A stretch of 64,000 nucleotides of DNA from Pantoea sp. BAV 3049. Its GTDB lineage: Bacteria > Pseudomonadota > Gammaproteobacteria > Enterobacterales > Enterobacteriaceae. The position numbers and the translations under genes are program-made. Location of the stretch: the NCBI RefSeq assembly GCF_009765445.1, contig NZ_WHOY01000031.1, forward strand, positions 273,668-337,667, read 5' to 3'. The notes under the pieces are model-generated. The model made no database searches. It was not told the origin of the DNA and saw only the letters and a program-made list of their open reading frames with translations. Positions 41,785 to 50,508 of the stretch are shown piece after piece. Within the stretch, counting starts at the first letter, position 1. Every line of letters begins with the position of its first letter.

Positions 41785-43125
41785 TTAAGACAATAACTCA
41801 AAAGCGATCATCCCGACGATGGCGCCAGTGGTTCCCAGAATGGTTTCCATCATCGTCCAGGTTTTCAGCGTCTGCCCTTCCGTCGCGCCGGTAAAGCGGC
41901 CAAACAGCCAGAAACCGGCATCGTTGACGTGGCTGAAAATGATAGAGCCGCCCGCGATACAGATGGACAGTGCCGCCATCTGCGCGCCAGAGTAATGCAG
42001 TGGCTCAATAACCGGCATAATCAGGCCGACCGCCGTCAGGCAGGCTACCGTGGCTGAACCCTGAATAATACGCACCGCCCCGGCGAGGATAAAGCACGCC
42101 AGCGCCACCGGCAGACCGGCTCCGGTCAGCGCATGGCCCAGCGCCGGGCCTACACCGGAATCCACCAGCACCTGCTTGAACACGCCGCCCGCACCAATCA
42201 CCAGCAGGATAATGCCTGCAGGCTGCAGCGCACTGCCGCAAATCTTCATCACCTGCTCTTTGTCCATGCCCTGACGGTAAGCCAGACCATAGATCGCCAC
42301 CAGACAGGCCAGCAGAATGGCAATAAACGGATGGCCGATAAACTCCAGCCACTCATACAGTCTGCTGCCCTGCTCGGTAAAGCGCGCACCGATAGTTTTC
42401 AGCCCCACCAGCACCAGCGGGAACAGGATCAGCGACAGGCTGAAGCCGAATGACGGTAGCTTGTGCTCTTCAAATTCCGGATGGCTGGTTTCAGTCGGCA
42501 GCGTGAACTCCACGTGGCGGCTGATAAAGTTACCGAACAGCGGACCGGCAATCAGCATACTCGGGATAGCGGCACACACGCCCAGCAGGATCATCCAGCC
42601 GAAATCCACATGCATCTGTGAGGCCAGCAGCATCGGAGCTGGCCCCGGCAGCAGAAATGCCGCAGAAGCTGCCACGCCGGCAAACAGCGGAATAACCAGT
42701 TTTACCAGGTTGTCCTGAGTGCGGCGAGCCACGGCAAAGGCAATACTGATCAGCAGCACGATCGCCACTTCGAAGAACAGCGGCAGCGCACAAATCAGCC
42801 CGGCAATCCCCATCGCGTAGTGCGCCCGGCTCTCGCCAAACGCCTTCAGCATTTTGATGGCGATCTGATCGACCGCGCCGGTCTCATGCAGAATTTTACC
42901 AAACATCGCGCCCAGCGCGACCACAACAGCGAGGAACCCCAGCGTACCGCCCATGCCCTTCTGCATGGTGTCGGCGATTTTATCAAGCGGCATCCCGGAG
43001 AAAATACCGGCACCCACGGAAACTAACATCAGCGCCAAAAAGGCATGCATACGCGCTTTCATGACCAGAAATAGCAGCAGTAAAACAGATCCCGCTGCGG
43101 TTAACACCAGTGTTGCAGTAGCCAT
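41785..43125 (-). CDS. gntU: Low-affinity gluconate transporter
   Basis: A 446-residue transporter of the GntP family, same length and closely matching E. coli GntU (VLLLLFLVMKARMHAFLALM, GMPLDKIADTMQKGMGGTLGFLAVVVALGAMFGKILHETGAVDQ region, AALSICIAGGSIIFSHVNDAGFWLFGRF). Twelve or so membrane helices. It imports gluconate for GntK. It starts at ATG 43,125, shortly after gntK; both are probably one transcript under GntR. Confidence 0.95.
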   Translation of the reverse strand: MATATLVLTAAGSVLLLLFLVMKARMHAFLALMLVSVGAGIFSGMPLDKIADTMQKGMGGTLGFLAVVVALGAMFGKILHETGAVDQIAIKMLKAFGESRAHYAMGIAGLICALPLFFEVAIVLLISIAFAVARRTQDNLVKLVIPLFAGVAASAAFLLPGPAPMLLASQMHVDFGWMILLGVCAAIPSMLIAGPLFGNFISRHVEFTLPTETSHPEFEEHKLPSFGFSLSLILFPLVLVGLKTIGARFTEQGSRLYEWLEFIGHPFIAILLACLVAIYGLAYRQGMDKEQVMKICGSALQPAGIILLVIGAGGVFKQVLVDSGVGPALGHALTGAGLPVALACFILAGAVRIIQGSATVACLTAVGLIMPVIEPLHYSGAQMAALSICIAGGSIIFSHVNDAGFWLFGRFTGATEGQTLKTWTMMETILGTTGAIVGMIAFELLS

Positions 43126-43138
43126 CAATCCATCCTGG

Positions 43139-43672
43139 TTATTTCTTTATCGCACCTTCGATGGTGGTGATAGTTTCAGCCACCACCTCATCCAGCGTCT
43201 GATTAATATCCACGACCAGCACACCGTGCTCATCACTGCCGGGTTCTTCCAGCGTGGCGAACTGCGTGACCAGCATCTGCGGCTTGAAGAAGTGCCCTTT
43301 ACGCGCACGCAGGCGGGATTCGATCGTGTCAAAATCACCCTTCAGATAAACGAATGACAGATTCTCGTTACCTTTACGCAGGATGTCGCGATAGCTTTTT
43401 TTCAATGCGGAACAGACGATCAGCGATACACCGTTGGTGCGCTGCATGGCGAAAGCGGCATCGTTAATTGCCTGCAGCCACGGTTTGCGATCGTCGTCAT
43501 TCAGCGGGTGGCCTTCGGACATTTTTTCGATGTTGGCGCGGGGATGCAGAAAATCGCCGTCCAGGAACGCCGCTTTAAGCTGCCAGGCCACGGCATTGGC
43601 GACAGCGGATTTGCCGCTGCCTGATACGCCCATCAGGACAAACACATGGTTAGACGCAGGTGATGCTTTCAT
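43139..43672 (-). CDS. gntK: Gluconokinase
   Basis: A 177-residue kinase (E. coli 175) that makes 6-phosphogluconate from gluconate. P-loop MGVSGSGKSAVANAVA near residue 14-29, DGDFLHPRANIEKMSEGHPLNDDDRKPWLQ, and CSALKKSYRD. First gene of gntKU, with a GntR operator 55 bases upstream. Confidence 0.96.
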   Translation of the reverse strand: MKASPASNHVFVLMGVSGSGKSAVANAVAWQLKAAFLDGDFLHPRANIEKMSEGHPLNDDDRKPWLQAINDAAFAMQRTNGVSLIVCSALKKSYRDILRKGNENLSFVYLKGDFDTIESRLRARKGHFFKPQMLVTQFATLEEPGSDEHGVLVVDINQTLDEVVAETITTIEGAIKK

Positions 43673-43726
43673 TTTTTGCTCCGGCAGAAGAGGTCCAGGA
43701 CCTGTCCGTTTCAGTAATAGCGCAAT

Positions 43727-43743
43727 TTGTTATCGGTAACATT
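43727..43743. promoter_or_regulatory. GntR operator before gntK
   Basis: On the coding strand ATGTTACCGATAACAA matches the palindromic GntR site known from E. coli gnt genes. It lies between gntK and gntR in the likely gntKU promoter. Confidence 0.8.
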
Positions 43744-43879
43744 GTCGGAAGGCCCGTCGGCTAAGGCAACAGCCAGGCGGGAAAAAGCTGGTAAATGTGA
43801 AGTAGTTCAAAAAAATGACAGTTTCGGAAGACCGGGGCACAAAGGGACAAAGAGGCAGCCGGACGGCGCCCCTGAAAAA

Positions 43880-44875
43880 TCAGATGCTGCCGCCCTCTGA
43901 GATAGTAAAGCCAACATCGATCGGTTCTGTTCCAGTCTGCTCACCACGGATCCTGGTCAGCAGCAGCGCGGCAGCTTCACGCCCCATTTTCTCTCGCGGG
44001 GTGAATACCGTTGCCAGTTTAGGTGTTACCACCTGGGTTATATCATGGCCGTGAAAACCGGCGATTGCCATGTCGTCCGGCACCCTCAGCCCCTGACGCT
44101 GGCACTCAAACATCGCGCCCACCGCAAGGTCATCGTTGGTACAAAACAGGCTGTCAGTCGCGGGATGACGTTTCTGCGCTTCCAGCAGCAAAGTGCCGCC
44201 CATTGAGAATGAAGAGGCGGCTTCCATCATGATGCTGTGCGGTTCAAGACCGGATTCACGCATCGCTTTCTCATAGCCCTGATGTTTGAGCAGGGTACGT
44301 TCATCCAGCCTTGCGCCCAGGTAGACGGTGTGGCGATAACCTTTTTTCAGAATGGCGAGAGTCATCTGGCGGGCAGCCTCAACGTTATCGAAGCCCACGG
44401 CCATATCCAGGCAGGGTGACACGGAATCCATCATCTCCAGCACTGGAATACCGGCCGTTTCAATCATCCGCAGGCTGGCCGGCGTGTGGGTACGCTCGGT
44501 GAGGATCAGCCCGTCGATGTTCCAGCCCAGCAGCGAACGCATCTGCAGCTCTTCTTTTTCGGCGCTATAGCCAAAGTGGCCCAGCATGGTCTGGTAGCCT
44601 GCCGCATCGGTCACTGCCTCAATACCGCGCAGTACATCCGCAAAAACCTGGTTGGTCAGTGAAGGCAGCAGCACGCCAATCGCCCGGCTGGTGGAATTAG
44701 ACAAAATATCGGGGGCACGATTAGGGATATACCCCAGATCGTCCAGCGCTTCGGCAATGCGACTCTGCAGGGCAACAGAAACCTGAGCGGGGTTGCGCAG
44801 ATAGCGGCTGACGGTCATCTTGGTGATGCCAACGCGATCGGCAACGTCCTGTAATACCGGTCTTTTCTTCTTCAT
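43880..44875 (-). CDS. gntR: Gluconate operon repressor, LacI family
   Basis: A 331-residue repressor (E. coli 331) from ATG 44,875 (MKKKRPVLQDVADRVGITKMTVSRYLRNPAQVS). N-terminal LacI-type helix-turn-helix with hinge, then periplasmic-binding-like domain (AIGVLLPSLTNQVFADVLRGIEAVTDAAGYQTMLGHFGYS). Gluconate lifts repression of gntKU. A gap of 206 bases to gntK holds the operator. Confidence 0.96.
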   Translation of the reverse strand: MKKKRPVLQDVADRVGITKMTVSRYLRNPAQVSVALQSRIAEALDDLGYIPNRAPDILSNSTSRAIGVLLPSLTNQVFADVLRGIEAVTDAAGYQTMLGHFGYSAEKEELQMRSLLGWNIDGLILTERTHTPASLRMIETAGIPVLEMMDSVSPCLDMAVGFDNVEAARQMTLAILKKGYRHTVYLGARLDERTLLKHQGYEKAMRESGLEPHSIMMEAASSFSMGGTLLLEAQKRHPATDSLFCTNDDLAVGAMFECQRQGLRVPDDMAIAGFHGHDITQVVTPKLATVFTPREKMGREAAALLLTRIRGEQTGTEPIDVGFTISEGGSI

Positions 44876-44969
44876 TATTTTGCAGATTGAGGGAGTATTG
44901 CTGGAGTGTAACAAAAATAGCGGGGAAACGGTGAAGGGTGCGGCAAACCGCACCCAAAGTGTGACCGAC

Positions 44970-45665
44970 TTAAACCGGTGGCAGGTCGAACAGCAGGATT
45001 TCGGCATCGCTGTCGGCAACAATGGTCAGCGTGGCTTCATCCCAGATCGCGAAAGCATCACTGCGGGTGGCTTTTTCACCATTCACGGTGACGTCACCTT
45101 TCACTACCTGGATCCAGATCTTGCGATTGCCATCGACATCCACACTGCCCTCTTCGCCCTGTTTCAGCGCCCAGCGGGACAGCGTCATATCCTGGAAAAC
45201 CTTCAGCGAACCTTCACGGGCATCTGGAGAAAGCACCAGCTGGCGGCCCTGCACATCATCGAAACGACGCTGAGCGTAGCGCGGCTCAATGCCATTTTTT
45301 TCCGGAATGATCCAGATCTGGTACAGGTGCAGCGGCACTTCTTTGCTGGCGTTGTACTCAGAGTGGCGCACACCGGTACCCGCACTCATGATCTGGAACT
45401 CACCGGCAGGGATCTGCTCTTTGTTGCCCATGCTGTCCTGATGCTCAACCGTACCGGAAAGCACATAGGTCAGGATTTCCATATCTTTATGCGGATGGGT
45501 ACCGAAACCCTGTCCGGCATCGATCACGTCTTCGTTAATCACCCGCAGCGCTGAAAAGCCCATAAAGTTGGCGTCGTAGTAGTTAGCGAAGGAGAAAGTG
45601 TGCCAGCTGTCCAGCCAGCCGTGGTTAGCGTGTCCGCGTTCTTCTGCTTTGCGTAAGTAAATCAT
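44970..45665 (-). CDS. yhhW: Pirin family protein (quercetin 2,3-dioxygenase type)
   Basis: A 231-residue bicupin, same length as E. coli YhhW, from ATG 45,665 (MIYLRKAEERGHANHGWLDSWHTFSFANYYD). Metal ligands are visible in GFGTHPHKDMEILTYVLSG (two His and a Glu) and the later RHSEYN. E. coli YhhW has quercetinase activity in vitro; the cellular role is open. Confidence 0.95.
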   Translation of the reverse strand: MIYLRKAEERGHANHGWLDSWHTFSFANYYDANFMGFSALRVINEDVIDAGQGFGTHPHKDMEILTYVLSGTVEHQDSMGNKEQIPAGEFQIMSAGTGVRHSEYNASKEVPLHLYQIWIIPEKNGIEPRYAQRRFDDVQGRQLVLSPDAREGSLKVFQDMTLSRWALKQGEEGSVDVDGNRKIWIQVVKGDVTVNGEKATRSDAFAIWDEATLTIVADSDAEILLFDLPPV

Positions 45666-45807
45666 GTTCAATCCTCCTCAACGTTTTCACGTAGTCTGGA
45701 CCTGTTCTGAGGGGGATGATAGCGGAGAAAATTGTCTTCTCTGTTCAAATTATTCGACTAAATAAGCAGGGAACAGTCAGCGGTTCTGGCGGAGGGGAAT
45801 CGCAGGC

Positions 45808-45907
45808 AAAAAAAAAGCCAGCACCCGAGCTGGCTAAGTAATACTGGAAGCAATGTGAGCAATGTCGTGCTTTCCCGACCGGTCCGTGAAGTCCGTGCCG
45901 AAAACGC
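45808..45907 (-). ncRNA. ryhB: RyhB iron-responsive small RNA
   Basis: On the minus strand the RyhB core is present almost base for base: GAAAGCACGACATTGCTCAC, then ATTGCTTCCAGTATTACTTA, then the terminator AGCCAGC-TCGGGT-GCTGGCT and T run. The core is the part that pairs with sodB, sdh and other mRNAs with Hfq. The 5' part differs from E. coli. The start near 45,907 is estimated from the Fur box. RyhB lowers synthesis of iron-using proteins when iron is scarce. It sits between yhhW and yhhY; E. coli has yhhX in between as well. Confidence 0.93.
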
Positions 45908-45910
45908 ATG

Positions 45911-45932
45911 ACAATAATAATCATTATCATTC
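45911..45932. promoter_or_regulatory. Fur box of ryhB
   Basis: ATAATAATCATTATCATTC matches the Fur consensus GATAATGATAATCATTATC and lies directly at the likely ryhB promoter, so Fe-Fur would block it in iron-rich cells. Confidence 0.88.
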
Positions 45933-46027
45933 GCACTTGTAAAGCGTTTTCCTGATGATTTTTTCACTTGCTTTCCGCCATGAAACCCATGATCTTCAAA
46001 AGGATTACCACCAAAAGGAGAGAGAAG

Positions 46028-46528
46028 ATGAGTGAGATTGTGATTCGCCATGCCGCCCCGGAAGATGCTGCAGACCTGCACCGTATCCTCAGCCAGCCGG
46101 AAACCTATGCCGACACGCTACAAATCCCTCATCCTTCTCTACAGCTTTGGCAGGAGCGGCTTGCCGCGCCGCGTGATGGGATGCAACGCCTGGTCGCCTG
46201 CATCGACGGTCTGGTGGTGGGCGATCTGACGCTGGAGGTCAATGGGCGCGCTCGCCGCCGCCATGTGGCGACCTTTGGCATTTGCGTGGACTGCAACTAT
46301 CGCGGCCGGGGCGTGGCAACCAGGCTGATGCAGGAGATGATTAACCTGTGTGATAACTGGCTCGGTGTGGAACGCATAGAGCTGACGGTGTTTGCCGATA
46401 ACGCTGGGGCCATCAGGCTCTATCAGCGGTTTGGGTTTGAAACCGAAGGCCTGGCGCGCCGCCATGCCATGCGTCATGGTCAGTTGGTCGACACGCTTTA
46501 TATGGCGCGGCTAATTGAAAAAAATTAA
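46028..46528 (+). CDS. yhhY: GNAT family L-amino acid N-acetyltransferase
   Basis: A 166-residue acetyltransferase (E. coli YhhY/AaaT 162) from ATG 46,028, with AGGAGAGAGAAG ahead. MSEIVIRHAAPEDAADLHRIL, acetyl-CoA motif DCNYRGRGVATRLMQEMI (about 94-111), and RIELTVFADNAGAIRLYQRFGFETEG. AaaT of E. coli acetylates some amino acids such as phenylalanine. Confidence 0.93.
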   Translation: MSEIVIRHAAPEDAADLHRILSQPETYADTLQIPHPSLQLWQERLAAPRDGMQRLVACIDGLVVGDLTLEVNGRARRRHVATFGICVDCNYRGRGVATRLMQEMINLCDNWLGVERIELTVFADNAGAIRLYQRFGFETEGLARRHAMRHGQLVDTLYMARLIEKN

Positions 46529-46594
46529 CGCCTTTGTTGTTGCCCGACGGTGAATCGGGCAACTATTTCAACTTAAGACAGAATGAAGGACGGA

Positions 46595-46822
46595 TCACCC
46601 CGGGAGATTAATGTCACCATATTCCCTGGTAAATTGTTCAGTAAGATAATTTAATAACCCTTCTAATTTATCCATTTCTTCACACAACGCCGCGGCTTCG
46701 TCATCATCAACATCATCCATATCAATGGCAGTGTTAGCGTTAAGTTTTTCTTGCAGTGCGAGTATAATCAGTTTCCAGTCTCCCATGATCATAGGAAGGG
46801 ACAAGCTGTCTGTTTTACCCAT
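46595..46822 (-). CDS. Small acidic protein, likely partner (antitoxin/immunity) of Tse2-like toxin
   Basis: A 75-residue, strongly acidic protein (AIDMDDVDDDEAAALCEEMDKLEGLL), mostly helical, MGKTDSLSLPMIMGDWKLIILALQEKL at the start. Its start overlaps the toxin-like gene end by eight bases, so both are made from one transcript. An acidic small protein after a toxin gene is typical for an antitoxin or immunity protein. No family recognised; role inferred. Much lower G+C than the neighbours. Confidence 0.55.
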   Translation of the reverse strand: MGKTDSLSLPMIMGDWKLIILALQEKLNANTAIDMDDVDDDEAAALCEEMDKLEGLLNYLTEQFTREYGDINLPG

Positions 46823-47249
46823 TTTTTATTTCCTCGGACGTTAACTTAATACATTTCGAACTATCTTTACCAAAATCATTTATTAATTTCAGATATTTTT
46901 CTAACGTCATATCCATCAGAGGGGCAATCATGTAATGACCTTTCTTACCTGGTGTATAATCCCTTACCAGCCTTAGCTCAGCAGGCAACAATGCCCCTTT
47001 CTTGAGTTTCCAGATATTTTTTCCCTGACGCTTCATACCGGAAGTTATATGGTCAAAAGTTGAAAATCCGCCACCATTTGCAATAACCCACAAAACCTGC
47101 TCCCCTTCATCATCCACCTTTTGGTAGGTTGTGAGATCTTTCAGCGCACGAACTTCGCTAAAGTTGGGGGTTGAGGCATTCCCGCTACGAAAGAGTTCAA
47201 TATTTAATTGGTCAATATCTATTAAATACAATAACATTTCATTTATCAT
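46815..47249 (-). CDS. Tse2-like ADP-ribosyltransferase toxin candidate
   Basis: A 144-residue protein from ATG 47,249 (MINEMLLYLIDIDQLNIELFRSGNAS). Pattern ELFRSGNASTPNFSEVRALKDLTTYQ, then ANGGGFSTFDHI, KGALLPAELRLVRDYTPGKKGHYMIAPLMDMTLEKYLKLI resembles the Tse2 toxin domain (LFRSGN, GG-STF, HY-I-P--M). Tse2 of Pseudomonas is a secreted type VI effector acting in the cytoplasm; enteric relatives act as toxin-antitoxin pairs. No signal peptide here. A/T-rich with codon use unlike its neighbours, which points to transfer. A BLAST/HMM comparison was not possible. Confidence 0.6.
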   Translation of the reverse strand: MINEMLLYLIDIDQLNIELFRSGNASTPNFSEVRALKDLTTYQKVDDEGEQVLWVIANGGGFSTFDHITSGMKRQGKNIWKLKKGALLPAELRLVRDYTPGKKGHYMIAPLMDMTLEKYLKLINDFGKDSSKCIKLTSEEIKNG

Positions 47250-47417
47250 GTTTCCGATTCCTTTTGGAAAAAATGGCATTCCTTGCGTTGCATTAATAAA
47301 AATTAACAGTTATTTGATCAACCTGCAATATGCAGTGATAAGAATGGCACAAGGATCAATATTTCCTCCCTGAAATCTGCCCATTTTAAACAGGCAGACA
47401 GGAAGGAAAATTTATTT

Positions 47418-49160
47418 TTAATAACCCGCAGTTAAATCGTCAATCGTGCGCGGATCAGAAGCACCATACAACGTGCCGTCTGGCCCGATCATGATGCTCT
47501 GCGTACTGCCCATCGCTGGCTGAACTTTTACATGCTGACCTTTCATTTCCAGCAGTTTCAGCGTGTCCGGGCTGAAGCCTTTTTCCACCCGCAGCTGGTC
47601 CGGCAACCACTGATGGTGGAAGCGCGGTGCTGCTGTCGCTTCGGCAACATTCATACCAAAATCAATGCTGTTCACCACCATTTGCAGCACGGTAGTGATA
47701 ATCCGGCTGCCGCCTGGACTGCCCGTCACCAGCCAGGTTTTGCCATCCTTCGCTATAATAGTCGGCGACATGGAGGAGAGCGGGCGCTTGTAAGGCTGAA
47801 CAGAGTTCGCTTCGCCACCCACCAGGCCATAAACATTCGGCGTGCCCGGCTTGGCTGAGAAGTCATCCATTTCGTTGTTCATCAGGATACCGCTGTTACC
47901 CGCCACAATGCCGCTGCCAAAATTGGTGTTCAGCGTATAGGTCACCGCCACAGCGTTACCCTGCTTATCCACTACCGAGAAGTGAGTGGTCTGGTTACTT
48001 TCATACGGCGCAAGTTTGCCCGGTTTGATGTCAGCAGAAGGGCGAGCTTTATTGAGATCTATCTGCTGCGCCAGCGATTTAGCGTAGATCTTGCTGGTTA
48101 GCGCCTGGGTTGGCACTTTGACAAAATCGGGGTCACCGAGGTACTCCGAACGGTCGGCATAAGCATACTTCTCCGCTTCTGCCATTACCTGCATCGCATC
48201 GGCGCTGCCAAAGCCCATTTTCGCCAGATCAAAGTTTTCGAGGATATTCAGGATCTGTACGATGTGGATCCCACCGGAGGAAGGAGGCGGCATGGAATAA
48301 ACTTCATAGCCGCGATAGCTGCCGCTGACCGGTTTGCGCTCAATAGCTTTGTAGTTCGCCATATCCGCTTTATCAATCAGCCCGCCGTTGGCTGCCATCT
48401 CTTTAGCAATCTGGTCAGCTATCGGGCCTTTATAGAAAGCATCCGGCCCCTGCTTTGCGATCAGCTCCAGGCTGTGCGCCAGATTACGCTGCACCAGCTT
48501 TTCTCCGCGCTGATAAGGCGTACCGTCCTGCTTGTAGAAAATGGCTTTACTGTTGGGATGGCCGAGCAACACTTCTTTGCCATAGACCTTCAGGTCGTCG
48601 GCCAGCGACTCGTTGACCACAATCCCTGAGTTTGCCAGTTTCAGAGCCGGAGCAATCAGCTGACTGAGCGGTAAGGTGCCGTACTCTTTGTTCGCCAGCG
48701 AGAAGCCTGCCACCGTTCCGGGAACGCCGGAAGCCAGGTGCGAGGTCAGAGATTTTTTGCTGTCAGCATTGCCCTGCCCATCAAGGAACATGTCGCGGCT
48801 GGCTCTGGTGGGTGCCATTTCGCGGAAATCGATAGAGGTGGTATGGCCTGAAGCAGTGCGGATCACCATAAATCCGCCGCCGCCAAGGTTCCCGGCCTGT
48901 GGATGAGTCACCGCCAGCGCGTACCCTACCGCCACCGCCGCATCCACTGCATTACCGCCCTGCTTGAGGATATTCACGCCCACCTGGGTCGCCGTGGCAT
49001 CCACCGAGGCTACCATGCCGTGCACTTCCTTAACCGGATGGAAAGTATCGGCTCCCACCCCGTAAGAAACCGGTGGAGCTGTGGGTGCCGCCGTAGCCCC
49101 CTGCCAGAAAAACAGCCCTGCCATCAGCGGCCCTGCAAACCGCGCTGCACGTCCAGTCAT
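47418..49160 (-). CDS. ggt: Gamma-glutamyltransferase
   Basis: A 580-residue periplasmic enzyme (E. coli 580) from ATG 49,160 with AAGGGG ahead. Signal peptide about residues 1-25 (ARFAGPLMAGLFFWQGATA). Self-cleavage occurs before the Thr of QTTHFSVVDKQGNAV, giving two subunits. GNSGILMNNEMDDFS and PGGSRIITTVLQ are substrate-site motifs. It breaks down glutathione and other gamma-glutamyl compounds. Confidence 0.96.
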   Translation of the reverse strand: MTGRAARFAGPLMAGLFFWQGATAAPTAPPVSYGVGADTFHPVKEVHGMVASVDATATQVGVNILKQGGNAVDAAVAVGYALAVTHPQAGNLGGGGFMVIRTASGHTTSIDFREMAPTRASRDMFLDGQGNADSKKSLTSHLASGVPGTVAGFSLANKEYGTLPLSQLIAPALKLANSGIVVNESLADDLKVYGKEVLLGHPNSKAIFYKQDGTPYQRGEKLVQRNLAHSLELIAKQGPDAFYKGPIADQIAKEMAANGGLIDKADMANYKAIERKPVSGSYRGYEVYSMPPPSSGGIHIVQILNILENFDLAKMGFGSADAMQVMAEAEKYAYADRSEYLGDPDFVKVPTQALTSKIYAKSLAQQIDLNKARPSADIKPGKLAPYESNQTTHFSVVDKQGNAVAVTYTLNTNFGSGIVAGNSGILMNNEMDDFSAKPGTPNVYGLVGGEANSVQPYKRPLSSMSPTIIAKDGKTWLVTGSPGGSRIITTVLQMVVNSIDFGMNVAEATAAPRFHHQWLPDQLRVEKGFSPDTLKLLEMKGQHVKVQPAMGSTQSIMIGPDGTLYGASDPRTIDDLTAGY

Positions 49161-49315
49161 CTTCACCCCTTTTTAGTGTTATTTACGTTTGTTTACAGCA
49201 CTTAAGTGTGTACTAAATAAGTGAAAAGGCGAGACTTGAAGCAAATTAAGAGAACAGGAAGGTTCATTCACGCGACACTGGCATACACTTAGGGAAAGAA
49301 ACAAGGAGGGCAGTT

Positions 49316-49612
49316 ATGAAATGGTTAATGATATTTGCCGCACTGGTCCCGTTGAGTGGCATGGCAAACATGTTGAACAACAGCAATGATCCTGACAAGC
49401 CTGGCTATAACCCGAGCACGCAGCGGATGCAGCAGCAAATGCAGACGCAGCAGTCCCAGCAAAAACTGAAGCTACAGCAGGACCAGCAGCGTCAGAGCCA
49501 GGATTTGCAGCGTAAAGTGCAGGAACAGCGTGACAGCGCTTCCCAGCGTATTCTTCAGTCGCAGCCGGGCAGCAATACCCAACCACCGGTTCAGCAAAAC
49601 AACTCAAATTAG
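49316..49612 (+). CDS. yhhA: YhhA-like periplasmic protein (DUF2756)
   Basis: A 98-residue protein with signal peptide (MKWLMIFAALVPLSGMA) and a Gln-rich helical body (RMQQQMQTQQSQQKLKLQQDQQRQSQDLQ region, about 37-65). Position between ggt and ugpQ and composition match E. coli YhhA, which is longer (146). Function unknown. Start has AAGGAGG ahead. Confidence 0.85.
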   Translation: MKWLMIFAALVPLSGMANMLNNSNDPDKPGYNPSTQRMQQQMQTQQSQQKLKLQQDQQRQSQDLQRKVQEQRDSASQRILQSQPGSNTQPPVQQNNSN

Positions 49613-49680
49613 CCGGGAATTGAATGACTCTCTGATTGAACATTCACCCAATAAATGGCGCCACAACCAGGCGGCCAGTG

Positions 49681-49725
49681 CAGAAATTCCCGGGAGCTTA
49701 CTCCGGTAAGTGACCGGGGTTTCTG
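49681..49725. terminator. Imperfect hairpin between yhhA and ugpQ
   Basis: CAGAAATTCCCGG and CCGGGGTTTCTG can pair with one or two faults around a 20-base loop, between the two convergent gene ends. Without a long T run the terminator role is only likely. Confidence 0.4.
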
Positions 49726-49749
49726 CATGCAGCTCACGCAGTTATGGCG

Positions 49750-50508
49750 TTAAGTACAGAGGTTAATGGCGAAATCCGGCCCCAGCAGGTCTATCCTGTC
49801 TGTGCAGATCGCATCCACGCCCCAGCTCAACAGTTCCTTCGCCCTTTCTGGCGTATTCACCGTATAAGCCAGAACCCGCAGCCCGGCCGCTTTGACCTGT
49901 GTCACCCGCTCCTGCGTCAGAATTTTATGGTTAAAGTGGATCGACACGCAGTCCAGCTTCTCCGCGATCGCCTGCCAGTCGTCATGCCACTCGTGCAGCA
50001 GCATGCCGCGCGGCAGCTCAGGGGCCGCTTTCATTGCCGCTTCCAGCGCGGTGAAGGAGAACGAAGAGAGCAGCGGCGTGGTCTGGGTATGCCAGAGATC
50101 GCGGGCAGCCAGCGCCACGACCCGTCCGGTTTCTGCTTCCAGCCCGGTGGTGGGCTTGATTTCAATGTTCGCCATCATCTGATAGCCCGCACAGCGTTCC
50201 GCCACCTGTGAAAGCAGCGGCAGCCGCTCACCGGTGAAATCCTTGCTGTACCAGCCACCGGCATCCAGCTGCAATAATTTTTCCCACGGCAGCTGACCGG
50301 CAATGCCCCAGCCGTTGCTGGTGCGGTCCAGGGTGTCGTCGTGCAGCAGGAAGATCTCGCCATCGAGCGATAATTTGACGTCAAACTCGATCATTTTGTG
50401 GCCCAGCTTCGCGCCGGTATCGATACCGGCCAGGGTATTTTCCGGGGCCAGTTTCCCGCCGCCACGGTGGGCGACGATGGCAGGGTAAGGCCAGGCTTTC
50501 TCAGTCAT
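49750..50508 (-). CDS. ugpQ: Glycerophosphodiester phosphodiesterase, cytosolic
   Basis: A 252-residue enzyme (E. coli 247) that splits glycerophosphodiesters into glycerol 3-phosphate and alcohol. [18 protein letters not shown] holds the catalytic His and metal site, [26 protein letters not shown] the rest. No signal peptide. Last gene of the ugp operon, start overlapping the ugpC stop. Confidence 0.95.
   Translation of the reverse strand: MTEKAWPYPAIVAHRGGGKLAPENTLAGIDTGAKLGHKMIEFDVKLSLDGEIFLLHDDTLDRTSNGWGIAGQLPWEKLLQLDAGGWYSKDFTGERLPLLSQVAERCAGYQMMANIEIKPTTGLEAETGRVVALAARDLWHTQTTPLLSSFSFTALEAAMKAAPELPRGMLLHEWHDDWQAIAEKLDCVSIHFNHKILTQERVTQVKAAGLRVLAYTVNTPERAKELLSWGVDAICTDRIDLLGPDFAINLCT

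Noticed and set aside
43744-43879. Possible small gene between gntK operator and gntR
   Set aside because: No frame with a ribosome site; looks like the gntR 3' region and gntK promoter.
49314-49643. Minus-strand frame opposite yhhA
   Set aside because: Ala/Ser/Cys-rich mirror of the Gln-rich yhhA frame.
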